Assembly: GCA_963848375.1 (NCBI GenBank)
Contig: CAWKDK010000013.1
Location: 154,950-218,949, forward strand
Source: JAJPJE01 sp963848375
GTDB taxonomy: Bacteria; Acidobacteriota; Terriglobia; Terriglobales; Acidobacteriaceae
Length of the DNA: 64,000 bases
Direction: 5' to 3'
Shown: positions 46,744 through 55,559 of the stretch, piece by piece
Layout of the letters: each line of letters starts with the position of its first letter
Position numbering within the stretch: position 1 is the stretch's first letter
Notes under the pieces: generated by a model
Told to the model about the DNA's origin: nothing
Databases searched by the model: none
The model's input: only the letters and a program-made list of their open reading frames with translations
Translations under genes and position numbers: made by a program

Positions 46744-47684
46744 AGGCGATTGTGGTGACGGATCAGGCTGCGGGAACGGCCGGGATGAAGCTGGTGGAGC
46801 GGCCCGAGCCGCAGGGGGCGGCGCTCGCCAGCCTCTCGGGCGCGAACTACGGCGATGTCGTTGTTCAGGTTCATGCGTCGGGATTCACCGGGGATGAGCT
46901 GTCGTGGCCCTCGACCTGGATCGACCGCCTCGGCCGTGACCGGACGCCTTCGATCCCCGGCCACGAGCTGGCCGGAGTGGTCACCGCCCTCAGCTATGGA
47001 ACGACGGGGCTGTCGGTGGGACAGCGGGTGTTCGGCCTCACGGACTGGACTCGCGACGGCACGCTGGCGGAGTATGTAGCCGTCGAGGCACGCAACCTCG
47101 CGCCGCTGCCGGGCGACGTTGACTTCACGGTGGGCGCGGCCCTCGTGATGCCGGGCCTGACCGCATGGCAGGGGCTGTTCGAGCACGGCCGCCTTCGTGC
47201 GGGGCAGAGCGTCCTCGTGCACGGTGCGGCCGGCGTAGTCGGTTCGATGGCGACCCAGCTCGCACGTGAGGCCGGCGCGTACGTCATCGGCACCGGGCGC
47301 GCTGCCGGCCGTCAGACGGCGCTCGACTTCGGCGCGCAGGAGTTCGTCGACCTCGATAACGACGCCCTAGAAGATATCGGCGGGGTCGATCTGGTTTTCG
47401 ATGTCCTCGGCGGCGACATCGCGAAGCGATCTGCGGGCCTGATTCGCGCCGGAGGAACGCTGGTGACCATCACCGGCCCGACCGAGGCGCGGCCCGCTGA
47501 CGGCCTGACTATCGACTTCGTCGTCGTACCCGATCGCGCCCAATTGAGTGAGCTCGTCCAGCGAGTCCGGAATGGTCGGCTGCGGACAAACATCGGCACC
47601 GTGGCTGCCCTCGACGATGCGGTCGCCGCCTTCAACCCGACCGAGCGGAGCAAGGGAAAGACGATCATCCGCGTTCGTCCGTGA
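46740..47684 (+). CDS. Zinc-independent MDR alcohol dehydrogenase / quinone oxidoreductase, likely acquired
   Basis: 314 residues of the medium-chain reductase family: VVQVHASGFTGDELSWPSTW, PSIPGHELAGVVTAL, NADPH-binding VLVHGAAGVVGSMATQLA, and the C-terminal ERSKGKTIIRVRP. The usual catalytic zinc ligands and structural-zinc cysteines are absent. Codon use is strikingly G/C-ending and the gene is visibly richer in G+C than its neighbours, as in actinobacterial homologues. It begins at the break point of a truncated metallo-hydrolase gene. Confidence 0.9.
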   Translation: MKAIVVTDQAAGTAGMKLVERPEPQGAALASLSGANYGDVVVQVHASGFTGDELSWPSTWIDRLGRDRTPSIPGHELAGVVTALSYGTTGLSVGQRVFGLTDWTRDGTLAEYVAVEARNLAPLPGDVDFTVGAALVMPGLTAWQGLFEHGRLRAGQSVLVHGAAGVVGSMATQLAREAGAYVIGTGRAAGRQTALDFGAQEFVDLDNDALEDIGGVDLVFDVLGGDIAKRSAGLIRAGGTLVTITGPTEARPADGLTIDFVVVPDRAQLSELVQRVRNGRLRTNIGTVAALDDAVAAFNPTERSKGKTIIRVRP

Positions 47685-47744
47685 GGACTCCGGGATTGCC
47701 GAACGCCAACGAAGGTGCAATTTACGCGCCGAAGGAGAGTTTAG

Positions 47745-48647
47745 ATGTCGAACACGATTACACCGACCGTTTTCTATCGCACGCTTAACGTGGAGGGGCT
47801 GGAAATTTTTTATCGCGAAGCCGGTCCACGAGATGCTCCGACCGTTCTGCTCTTGCATGGTTTTCCGTCGTCGTCTCATATGTTCCGCAATCTGATTCCC
47901 ATGCTTGCGGATAAATATCATGTCGTTGCCCCAGACTTCCCTGGATATGGCGAAAGCTCAGCACCGTCGGTCAACGATTTCGACTATTCCTACGAACGGT
48001 TAGCGACTGTGACCGAAAAATTCACCGAAAAGCTGAATCTTTCTTCCTATGCGCTATACCTCTCGGACATAGGTGCATCGATTGGCTTCCGGTTAGCTGT
48101 CATGCATCCCGAACGAGTGACCGCCTTGATCGTCCAAAATGGGGAGGCCCATTTTGAAGCCTTCGATAAGGAGTTCTCAAAGGGATTATTCGACTATTGG
48201 AAAGATCGGAGCGGAACGAACGCTCAAGTTCTACTTGACTGGCTTCTGACGATTGAAGGAACCAAGTGGCACTATCTGCATGGTGTCAGGGATCCGTCGA
48301 AGATCAGTCCTGACAATTGGGTGATCGACCAGGCTTATCAGGACCGACCGGGGAACAAGGAAATCCAGCTTTCAATCCTCTACAACGCAAAAAGGAATCT
48401 GGATGTCTATGCCGATTGGCAGGAGTATTTCCGTAAACAACAGCCCCCCATGCTGATCACCTGGGGCAAAAACGATGGAATCTTTACGGTGGAGGGTGCT
48501 GAACTCTACAAAAGGGATATCCCAAGCGCAGAGCTCCATCTTTTCGACACGGGCCATTTCGCGTTGGAAGAAGAAGTAGATCGGATTGGGTCGTTGATGC
48601 TTGAGTTTCTCGACCGAAAAATACAGCCGGTTTTCGAGGCGGCGTGA
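47745..48647 (+). CDS. Alpha/beta hydrolase, epoxide hydrolase/haloalkane dehalogenase-like
   Basis: 300 residues. Oxyanion motif HGFPSSSHMFRNL, nucleophile elbow YLSDIGASIGF with aspartate instead of serine, acid region WGKNDGIFT and catalytic histidine in DTGHFALEEE. An aspartate nucleophile points to epoxide hydrolase or dehalogenase chemistry. A TATA-poor 60-base gap separates it from the MDR gene, and GAAGGAG precedes the ATG. Overlaps the DUF2867 gene by GTGA. Confidence 0.9.
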   Translation: MSNTITPTVFYRTLNVEGLEIFYREAGPRDAPTVLLLHGFPSSSHMFRNLIPMLADKYHVVAPDFPGYGESSAPSVNDFDYSYERLATVTEKFTEKLNLSSYALYLSDIGASIGFRLAVMHPERVTALIVQNGEAHFEAFDKEFSKGLFDYWKDRSGTNAQVLLDWLLTIEGTKWHYLHGVRDPSKISPDNWVIDQAYQDRPGNKEIQLSILYNAKRNLDVYADWQEYFRKQQPPMLITWGKNDGIFTVEGAELYKRDIPSAELHLFDTGHFALEEEVDRIGSLMLEFLDRKIQPVFEAA

Positions 48648-49261
48648 AGAACTGGTGGTCAACACTCACGATGCGTGCGTCCGCAGCCGAGTATCGGAGT
48701 TTGCATCTTCGTGCGCATGAACTTCTTCGCGACGTTCCACTTTATGACGTGTCGTCTGTGGATCTTCCTGGAGGCGGCCGCGGGCGAACCATCGCGGACA
48801 TTCGTACGCTCGAATCCGCGACCCCTCCGAGCCACATCGCGACTTTCCTTTACGGCCTCCGCTATCTCTTGGGGCGGGTATTCGGTTGGGATCGAGAACT
48901 GACGCGGCCGGAAGACTCATTTCTGGAACGCCTATCGCAACGCGACCGATGCGACTCCGAAATAAAGCCAGGTACACTGGATGGACACTTTTGGGTCTTG
49001 TACCAATTTCCGGGAGAAGCGCTTCGTGAAACCCGCAACAAGACCGTCCACGGTTTCATCTGCACCGCCCTGGTGAGCAGCCCAAACGGGTACATTTTGT
49101 ATTGGGGGGTCTACGTCCGCCGCGCGTCGTGGCTTACGCGACCGTACCTCGCTGCGATCGAACCATTTCGCCGCGTTCTGTATCCAGCAATGCTTCGCCG
49201 CATTCGTCGCGCGTGGATTGCTGCTTACGTCGGCATGAGCCGAAACGATACTGCCGTCTGA
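48644..49261 (+). CDS. DUF2867 family protein
   Basis: 205 residues from a GTG overlapping the hydrolase stop. ATFLYGLRYLLGRVFGWDRE, YQFPGEALRETRNKTVHGFI and the C-terminal EPFRRVLYPAMLRRIRRAW are typical of DUF2867, a START/SRPBCC-like fold often fused to SDR proteins. Function unknown; co-translated with the hydrolase. Confidence 0.85.
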   Translation: MKNWWSTLTMRASAAEYRSLHLRAHELLRDVPLYDVSSVDLPGGGRGRTIADIRTLESATPPSHIATFLYGLRYLLGRVFGWDRELTRPEDSFLERLSQRDRCDSEIKPGTLDGHFWVLYQFPGEALRETRNKTVHGFICTALVSSPNGYILYWGVYVRRASWLTRPYLAAIEPFRRVLYPAMLRRIRRAWIAAYVGMSRNDTAV

Positions 49262-49323
49262 TGGACGATTCCGCTTCAGGCAATATTTCATGCCATGAAG
49301 CAATATCGCTTAGGTGGAGGCGT

Positions 49324-49791
49324 ATGAATTCAAAAACTTTGCAGTCCACCGAGACTTGGACAGAGATTGCCCGTTTGTTCGCACGGTTGGCTTTGGGAGC
49401 TTCCTTTCTGTCTGCGGTGGCAGATCGTTTTGGCTTATGGGGACCTCACGGGGCAAAGAACGTATCTTGGGGGAATTTTGCCAATTTTGTGGAGTACACG
49501 CGCTCCGTGACGGCCCTTCTCCCCAGTTCACTAACAGAATCTCTTGCGTGGGCTTCTACCATCGGGGAGACGCTCTTTGGGGTAATGCTAATCGTCGGCT
49601 TCAAAATACGTGTTACCTCCGTCCTCTCTGGTTTTCTGCTCTTGTCATTTGCTATAGGCATGAGTACAGGTCTCGGCGTCAAGACGCCGTTCGACTATTC
49701 GGTCTTCTCGGCGGCAGGTGCGGCATTCTTACTAGCATTCTGGGAGCCTGACAGGTTCACCTTGGACAATCTTTTGAGCCGACGAAGCTAA
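49324..49791 (+). CDS. DoxX-like membrane protein
   Basis: 155 residues with four membrane helices (RLFARLALGASFLSAVADRF at the start, WASTIGETLFGVMLIVGFKI, VLSGFLLLSFAIGMSTGL, VFSAAGAAFLLAFW). GGAGG three bases before the ATG. DoxX-type proteins accompany thiol/redox systems. Third of three codirectional stress-type genes. Confidence 0.8.
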   Translation: MNSKTLQSTETWTEIARLFARLALGASFLSAVADRFGLWGPHGAKNVSWGNFANFVEYTRSVTALLPSSLTESLAWASTIGETLFGVMLIVGFKIRVTSVLSGFLLLSFAIGMSTGLGVKTPFDYSVFSAAGAAFLLAFWEPDRFTLDNLLSRRS

Positions 49792-50094
49792 GCGGCACAA
49801 CGCCGCATAAGACACTGAGTTCCGGTAGCGGGAATTCCACGACTGGATGCAGCGAGTTCCACGGAGTGAAGCAATCGCAAAGCATCCTTCTCCGAGACAA
49901 CCTGTAGAAGCGGTTGAAGCCAGAGTCTCGTCTGCGATGGTGGGTTGGTCTTGGTTGCGTTTCTGCTGTTGTTTGCGGTCTTTGCTATCTGGTTTCCGGT
50001 CTGGATTACATGGCCAATTCATTGGTTGCGAGTCGCTGCGGTTTAGGGAAACAAAACAATGTCGCGCCTCATCTCATGAAACGTGTTCGAGTGA
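49792..50094. other. Interval without a supported gene
   Basis: About 300 bases. A weak frame near 49914 encodes a hydrophobic stretch (WWVGLGCVSAVVCGLCYLV) but continues into shadow sequence of the next gene; not accepted as a gene. Confidence 0.35.
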
Positions 50095-51477
50095 GTGGAT
50101 CTTGTTGTGTTGCCACGTGTGATCATCGTTGGTGGCGGCTTCGGAGGACTCTCCGCGGCTCGCGCGTTGCGCGGCGCTCCGGTTCGCGTCACGCTGATTG
50201 ACAAACGGAATTACAATCTCTTTCGTCCTATGCTGTACCAGGTAGCAACGGGGCTGCTTTCGGCCGATGAGGTTGCAGGGCCGTTGCGTTCCATTCTCAG
50301 TCATCAAGAAAATGTTGATGTACTGCTCGATGAAGTTACGGGTATCAGCCCGGCGCAACGCATCGTTCATCTGAAACAGAGAGATTTAACCTACGACTTC
50401 CTCATTCTGGCGACTGGCATTCAGTACAACTATTTTGGGCACGACGAATGGCGTGAGTTCGCACCGGGCCTCGAATCGCTGGGCGATGCCGATGTGATTC
50501 GAGGAAAAATCCTGCTGGCGTTCGAGCGAGCGGAAGCGACGGCTGCTGCTTCCCAAGCGCCGCAAAGTGAGGAAGTTCGTCGCCTCTTAACGTTTGCACT
50601 CGTGGGCGCTGGGACGGTCGGAGTCGAGATGGCCGGCACGCTCGCTGAAATGTCCCGCATGGCCTTGGCGCATGACTTTCGGCATATAGATCCCAAATCA
50701 TCGCGCATTCTTCTGTATGAGGCTGCACCTCGCGTTCTGCCCACGTATCCGGAGAGTCTTTCCCTCAAAGCGCAGCGGCACCTGGAGAGCTTAGGCGTCG
50801 AGGTTCTCACGAACGCTCGTGTCACGAATGTGGATTCGGATGGAATTGTCGTCGGTGGACAAAAGATTCCAGCTGCGACTGTACTCTGGGGAGCTGGTGT
50901 GGTTGCCTCTCCTGTGGGGCGGTGGTTAGGTGCAGAGACCGACAAGTCGGGGAAGATCATAGTCAAACCGGACTTGTCTGTACGTGATCATCCGGAAGTT
51001 TTTGTAATTGGAGACACTGCTCATCTTATCGCTCCAGCTCGAAACTTACTTGGCATCAAATCGCGAACGCCAATGCTGGTGCCCGGAGTCGCTCAACCAG
51101 CAATACAGGAAGGCAAGTACGTTGCGGACGTGATTCGTCGTCGTGTGGCGGGGCGCGCACAACCGAAACCTTTCTGGTATTGGGACAAGGGCGATCTGGC
51201 GATCGTCGGCAGAACGTACGCCGTGGCCGACTTACGCTTCAGCCGCTTTGCGGGTTTCACTGCTTGGCTACTCTGGGCAGGCGTTCATATTTACTTTTTG
51301 ATCGGATTTGCCAATCGGCTGTTTGTGCTGCTGCAGTGGGGTCTTGCTTTTCTGACAAAACGCCGGCGAGTGCGAATCCTGCCAGGGGAACCTCCTTGTG
51401 CGCCAGAACTTGATCTATCCAGCAACCGGAGAAACGCTAGGGACGCGAACGAAGACAAGAGACCTATGGCTTCCTAG
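50095..51477 (+). CDS. ndh: Type II NADH:quinone oxidoreductase (NDH-2)
   Basis: 460 residues. FAD motif VIIVGGGFGGLSAARAL, RPMLYQVATGLLS, second GxGxxG at ALVGAGTVGVEMAGTLAE, VIGDTAH, and the C-terminal membrane-anchoring region (SRFAGFTAWLLWAGVHIYFL). It oxidises NADH at the inner membrane without proton pumping. The C-terminal tail is about 40 residues longer than usual and polar. GTG start is weakly supported. Confidence 0.93.
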   Translation: MDLVVLPRVIIVGGGFGGLSAARALRGAPVRVTLIDKRNYNLFRPMLYQVATGLLSADEVAGPLRSILSHQENVDVLLDEVTGISPAQRIVHLKQRDLTYDFLILATGIQYNYFGHDEWREFAPGLESLGDADVIRGKILLAFERAEATAAASQAPQSEEVRRLLTFALVGAGTVGVEMAGTLAEMSRMALAHDFRHIDPKSSRILLYEAAPRVLPTYPESLSLKAQRHLESLGVEVLTNARVTNVDSDGIVVGGQKIPAATVLWGAGVVASPVGRWLGAETDKSGKIIVKPDLSVRDHPEVFVIGDTAHLIAPARNLLGIKSRTPMLVPGVAQPAIQEGKYVADVIRRRVAGRAQPKPFWYWDKGDLAIVGRTYAVADLRFSRFAGFTAWLLWAGVHIYFLIGFANRLFVLLQWGLAFLTKRRRVRILPGEPPCAPELDLSSNRRNARDANEDKRPMAS

Positions 51478-51506
51478 CGCTTCGGTCAAGAGTGAAGGAG
51501 ACAATC

Positions 51507-51650
51507 ATGAAAATCGTAGTGATTGGAGGCACTGGGCTCATAGGATCAAAGCTCGTCACGAAACCTGGCTCAGTCAGCCCATCCCTAGTACGGAACCGCG
51601 AAGCGCAGCCTAGGTGCGGTGGTTCACCCCACTATCCCGAACGAAGTTAG
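51507..51650 (+). pseudogene. Truncated NAD(P)-binding (NmrA/SDR-like) gene
   Basis: A perfect ribosome site (AAGGAG) and ATG start MKIVVIGGTGLIGSKLVTK, the Rossmann start of NmrA/SDR-type proteins. After 19 residues it changes to non-homologous sequence and stops at codon 48. Only the first beta-alpha unit survives. Confidence 0.75.
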
Positions 51651-51663
51651 CGAAGAGTTAATT

Positions 51664-52056
51664 ATGACGATCACAAAATTAAGTTTGGTCCTGGTATGTC
51701 TCATAACCGTCACCCTGATGGCTCAGGAAGCTAGAGTGACGCAGCTCCTGTCGAAAGACCTGACGGACCTTCCCAACAAGGAAGGTCTGATGATCACAGT
51801 GGAGTATCCGCCAGGCGGCTCGGATCGTATACATCGCCACAATGCACATGTGTTTGTTTACGTCCTGGAAGGCTCGGTTGTGATGCAGGTGAAGGGCGGA
51901 AAAGAAGTCACGCTAACACCTGGTCAGAGCTTCTATGAAGGTCCCAACGATGTTCATGTCGTTAGCCGGAATGCGAGCAATGCTAAACCAGCGAAATTTG
52001 TCGTGTTCTTCGTTAAGGACAAAGGCGCTCCCGTGTTAGTGCCAGCGAAGCGATAG
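51664..52056 (+). CDS. Exported cupin-domain protein
   Basis: 130 residues: signal peptide (LSLVLVCLITVTLMAQ) and a single cupin_2 barrel with metal-ligand pattern RIHRHNAHVFVYVLEGSVVM and YEGPNDVHVV. Probably periplasmic. Substrate unknown. Confidence 0.9.
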   Translation: MTITKLSLVLVCLITVTLMAQEARVTQLLSKDLTDLPNKEGLMITVEYPPGGSDRIHRHNAHVFVYVLEGSVVMQVKGGKEVTLTPGQSFYEGPNDVHVVSRNASNAKPAKFVVFFVKDKGAPVLVPAKR

Positions 52057-52338
52057 CGGAATGACCGGCGCAGCGGTCTCCGTTTCGCGAGCATTTCGCC
52101 TGAATATTACCGCCCAATCCAGGAGTGCTTCGGCGCGGATGGAGAGGACTACGATATAAAACCCAAAAACCGTTCTGAAGAAGGGTTGACGACGGCCGCC
52201 TTCGTTACAGACGTTATCGACAGTTATCACTGTTGAGACTCAAACGGTGGTGCCGCACTCCGTGCATGGAATTACTCCTAGCTTCTCCGAGTACTCTAGT
52301 GCAGCTATCCTGAACAGGTGTTAACCAAATAGCAGACA
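52057..52338. other. Gene-free interval
   Basis: 280 bases between the convergent cupin and transaldolase genes. No gene or clear terminator seen. Confidence 0.4.
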
Positions 52339-53223
52339 TTACGCCGAGCGTTTGAGGGTGGACCGATAGTCAGCCACGAATTTCTGAATACCCGCCTTTG
52401 TGAGTTCGTGCGCGACATCAAAGGCTTGCCAGGGAAGATTTAGATCCAGCGCTTTATATGAGATCGCCTTCAGGGGCTTGCCGCTGGCATCAACAGCTTT
52501 GTAGCTGAACTTTGAATCCGGGAGCGGAAATCCCTTTGTAGCCCATTCCTTCAAGACCTTCGCAGGAACAGTAGCGAGCTCAACGCCCGCCGCAAACGAA
52601 GCGAGCAAGTGATCTATGTGGCGTATGCTCGCGGCCAAGACGTACACGTGCCCATCGCCGTGCCGGTACATTTGCTTGATGTCGTTTATGACGTCTATCC
52701 CATTTTCACCGTGATCGTCGAGCCTGCCGACAAACGGCGATACGTAAACCGGCGACTTTGAGCCTCTCGTCGCGGCATATACCGCAGCGGCCTGGTCTTG
52801 GGAGAAACACAGGGTCATGTTGACGCGAATTTGTTTTCGCACTGACATTTCCGCAGCCCGCAAACCTTCGTGTGTGCATGGATATTTGATGTAGGCATTC
52901 GGTATCCATGAAAACATTTCCTCGCCCTGCGTTAGCATTTCCTCGGCAGTCGTGCCGATATCTGCAAAGACTTCAATGGAAACTCCAGCACTGCCGACTA
53001 ATGGCGAGATGGCCTGAACGATTTTTCTATATTCGTCTTTCTCTTCTTGCGCGCTGAGGCTGTGGCCTAAGGCAATTCGTTGCTGAATCTCGGGATTTTT
53101 CGCGATCAGACTTGGATTCGTGGTCTGACCATCGACAATTCCGATCAATTCCTTGACTCGCAGTGTTTCTTCAGGATCCCCACCATCTACGAGAATCTTT
53201 GTCGTCGGTTTGTTCGCTAACAT
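52339..53223 (-). CDS. Transaldolase family protein
   Basis: 294 residues, TIM barrel. ILVDGGDPEETLRVKELIGI, GQTTNPSLIAKNP, Schiff-base lysine in NAYIKYPCTHEG, CFSQDQAAAVYAA and VSPFVGRLDDHG are transaldolase signatures. Interconverts pentose-phosphate sugars. It is shorter than classical TalB and lacks a glucose-6-phosphate isomerase fusion. Not obviously in an operon. Confidence 0.92.
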   Translation of the reverse strand: MLANKPTTKILVDGGDPEETLRVKELIGIVDGQTTNPSLIAKNPEIQQRIALGHSLSAQEEKDEYRKIVQAISPLVGSAGVSIEVFADIGTTAEEMLTQGEEMFSWIPNAYIKYPCTHEGLRAAEMSVRKQIRVNMTLCFSQDQAAAVYAATRGSKSPVYVSPFVGRLDDHGENGIDVINDIKQMYRHGDGHVYVLAASIRHIDHLLASFAAGVELATVPAKVLKEWATKGFPLPDSKFSYKAVDASGKPLKAISYKALDLNLPWQAFDVAHELTKAGIQKFVADYRSTLKRSA

Positions 53224-53253
53224 GTCGTTAACCTCGGAAATCCCTGCCTGCTA

Positions 53254-53662
53254 TCACAGCAGGACATCAAGGGTTGATTCATACTTCATCAGCATCCAGC
53301 AAATTCTTCCGCTCGGATGTCGTCCTCGTCGACGCTGGCTTTCACGAGCATCTCCCTCATAGCGGCAACCATCTACGGGTCCCTGTAAGTTGCCTAGATA
53401 TTTCGACAGCAACTCTTTCTTGATGTAACCGGTCTCTCCGTCCCACACCTTCTTGGACCAGGACATGTCCGTCATTGTGCCGATGAACCGAAAATTCGGG
53501 TTGGTCGTTTCAATCTTCTTCAGGACGTCTAAGAACGGCGCATCCTCAGGCCGGTGGTTCGAGTAAAAGAAATACAATTTGTGCCCTTCGACTTCATGTG
53601 CGAAATGTCGATGGCACGAAACAGCGGTTTGATATATCGCTTGCAAAGGAAACCTGCGGCAT
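53254..53662 (-). pseudogene. Deleted, rearranged copy of the MPPGGP-protein/flavin reductase locus
   Basis: From the ATG at 53662 it reads MPQVSFASD (matching 41613 onward), with two extra bases, continues to HMK, and then jumps directly to LYFFYSNHRPEDAPFLDVLK and NPNFRFIGTMTDMS, matching the C-terminal half of the reductase at 42350-42540. About 650 bases are missing between the two parts. A second deletion removes the YYMAGPP region. Lies in inverted orientation relative to 41.6-42.7 kb. Confidence 0.85.
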
Positions 53663-53699
53663 ACGTTCTCCATCGATAGTTTCTCTTGACTACCTTAGA

Positions 53700-54089
53700 T
53701 GTCCTAGGCTGAGCTGGGATGTGGCCGATGAGCGGGTTTGCTTGTAGGCAGGAAGACATATAAGAGATCCAGCTACCCCCGACTTGCAAACGCCCTCCCG
53801 GGCGAGTTGAACAACTGCTTCAACTCCGCGACATGCACTTCGATCAAAGAACACTTCGAAGGAATCTCATCGCCAGCGGATGTTCGGTTCGTAAGAAATT
53901 CTCCTGCGCGCGACATCATACTCTTTTAATTCCTATCTACGGCACTGCGGCTACGATATGCCGCCCTCAGAGATGTTCCATCAACGAACCAAGGAGCCGG
54001 AGGACAAATACCTTGGAGTACCATCGCAACAGTGCGCTCACACGCAGTCATCTAGAGAATAGAATTCAGCGAATACAGAAAGGCCCTCT
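53700..54089. other. Gene-free interval
   Basis: About 390 bases upstream of the DinB gene. No coding or repeat signal recognised. Confidence 0.4.
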
Positions 54090-54626
54090 ATGGCAACACA
54101 ATCATTTGGCAGAGAACTTAGCAATCGAGAGTTCTTCATTCAGAGATGGGAGCAAGAGTATTCAGCCTTCATCAGGGTGTTCAAAGCGCTGCCGGCTGAT
54201 CGTCTCGATTACCGCCCCCATCCCGCCTCGCGCTCGGCGGGAGAACTGGTCGCTCTGCTCGTGTCGGCCCAGGAGAGTTGTATTCAGCTTTGCAAAAATC
54301 GGAAAAGTCTTTATAGCGGTTTGCGCTGGCAGGAACCCGCGACTCTCGGCAATCAGGACCAGATGATCTCAGCTTACGAGCGTGCCCATAACATCCTTGC
54401 AGATCAGTTGCATTCTTTGGACGACAACAGTTGGAACCACCAAGCATGGCTGATTCAGGGCACAGACGAGATCCTCCTCAAAGACACGGTGGGTGGGCTG
54501 TTGTGGATTGCGTTGTTCGATATTGTTCACCATCGCGGACAATTGAGCACGTACATCCGACCGATGGGTGGCAAAGTCCCGAGTATTTATGGGCCTTCAG
54601 CTGATGATGCCGGTGAACGACACTAA
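54090..54626 (+). CDS. DinB-like four-helix-bundle metalloprotein
   Basis: 178 residues. Metal-ligand histidines are suggested by the N-terminal helix, and the C-terminal LFDIVHHRGQLSTYIRPMGG followed by KVPSIYGPS is the DinB/YfiT signature. DinB proteins bind divalent metal and include thiol transferases (bacillithiol or mycothiol S-transferases). Stand-alone gene; thiol unknown. Confidence 0.88.
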   Translation: MATQSFGRELSNREFFIQRWEQEYSAFIRVFKALPADRLDYRPHPASRSAGELVALLVSAQESCIQLCKNRKSLYSGLRWQEPATLGNQDQMISAYERAHNILADQLHSLDDNSWNHQAWLIQGTDEILLKDTVGGLLWIALFDIVHHRGQLSTYIRPMGGKVPSIYGPSADDAGERH

Positions 54627-54747
54627 TGCGTCACATCTCTGTGGGCTAAGGCGAGGGCGAAGGTGCGACAGGGGCGGACGGATGCTGCGATTAAAGCCGC
54701 TTGGGTCTAGCTCTCTACGCGTACGCTCGATCTCAGGTTGCGGAGAC

Positions 54748-54963
54748 TCACGATAGCCAGCGATGGTTAGAACAAGTAGGGCAGTCTCTTTTATGCTCCG
54801 CAAAAGCTCTACGAGCGGCAGTGTTATCCTCTCTCAACCGCTCTAGCTTTTGTCGAGTCTTGTGTGTTCGATCCGTGCCTATTAAGGACTCCGAGTAAGC
54901 CCCCAACGCGCGCGTAGTCGCCTCAAAGCCTCGCCTTAATTTATCCCCGGATTCGCAAGACAT
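54748..54963 (-). CDS. 71-residue CxxC protein, paralogue 1
   Basis: MSCESGDKLRRGFEATTRAL ... RQKLERLREDNTAARRAFAE, then HKRDCPTCSNHRWLS. Helical with a C-terminal HKxxCxxCS. A paralogue of identical length lies at 55560-55775. The shared frame is M-CE-GDKLR--FEATTR...L-R-R-EN(D)TA-R-AF-EHK--C--CS. The family is unnamed to my knowledge, though I recall similar sequences in acidobacteria. Possibly zinc or redox-active through CxxC. Confidence 0.7.
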   Translation of the reverse strand: MSCESGDKLRRGFEATTRALGAYSESLIGTDRTHKTRQKLERLREDNTAARRAFAEHKRDCPTCSNHRWLS

Positions 54964-55063
54964 CGTTTCCTCGGGGCCGAACCTAACTATTATGCTACCG
55001 AAATCCTTCGTTCCGGGGTCCACGGATTGCATGTGGTGCTCTAGCCAGCATCTAACCTGCACA

Positions 55064-55255
55064 ATGGATCTCGAACAGCGAATCCGCGAACTCTGCACAA
55101 GAGCAATACGCACGAAAGAGCCTAAACAGTTCGATGAAGTCATGGCTGAGTTGGCGGTTGCTTTACGCGAACGCACGGAGCAGAGAAAGAAGGTCTGCGA
55201 CTTCCGAACGCGCCGTTCTAAACGAAAACTCCCGAGCGATAAATCCTTACCGTAG
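55064..55255 (+). CDS. Small helical protein (63 residues)
   Basis: MDLEQRIRELCTRAIRTKEP then FDEVMAELAVALRERTEQ and a basic tail. I recall the N-terminal LE-RIRELC-RA and E-M-EL--AL-E pattern from small acidobacterial proteins. It lies between the minus-strand paralogues. The basic tail after residue 45 may be frame-shifted from a longer ending. Confidence 0.5.
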   Translation: MDLEQRIRELCTRAIRTKEPKQFDEVMAELAVALRERTEQRKKVCDFRTRRSKRKLPSDKSLP

Positions 55256-55290
55256 CTTTATGGGGTCACCGCAAGGATTTCCGGGAGATT

Positions 55291-55464
55291 TTAGTCAGCG
55301 GCCATTTCATTTGCTTCCTTGGCCATAAGCTCGGCAATGTCTTCCTGAAGGCTATCCCGAAACATTTCTAGCTGGTTGCGTGTAGTGAGTGAAATGATAT
55401 TGCTATCTAGAAGGGCCACGACTGCTAAGTGCGCTTGCGCTAGATCGCTGAGTTTACTGCTCAC
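55291..55464 (-). CDS. 57-residue protein, second copy of the HLAVV small family
   Basis: GTG start; VSSKLSDLAQAHLAVVALLD, TRNQLEMFRDSLQEDIAELM, ending EMAAD. Paralogue of 28940-29107. An inverted repeat (ACCCCGA / TCGGGGT) sits immediately upstream of the start, and may form an RNA hairpin in the leader. Confidence 0.7.
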   Translation of the reverse strand: MSSKLSDLAQAHLAVVALLDSNIISLTTRNQLEMFRDSLQEDIAELMAKEANEMAAD

Positions 55465-55559
55465 ATAAGCACCCCGAGGTTTCGGGGTTAGATGGTCAAA
55501 CCGAACACAATAGTTGTGTCAGGCTTGTGACAATTTGTAACAGATCCCGAACAGCGCTA

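Noticed and set aside
49914..50201. 95-codon ORF with a hydrophobic stretch before NDH-2
   Set aside because: Its second half overlaps the NDH-2 start in another frame, with no ribosome site and no recognisable family.
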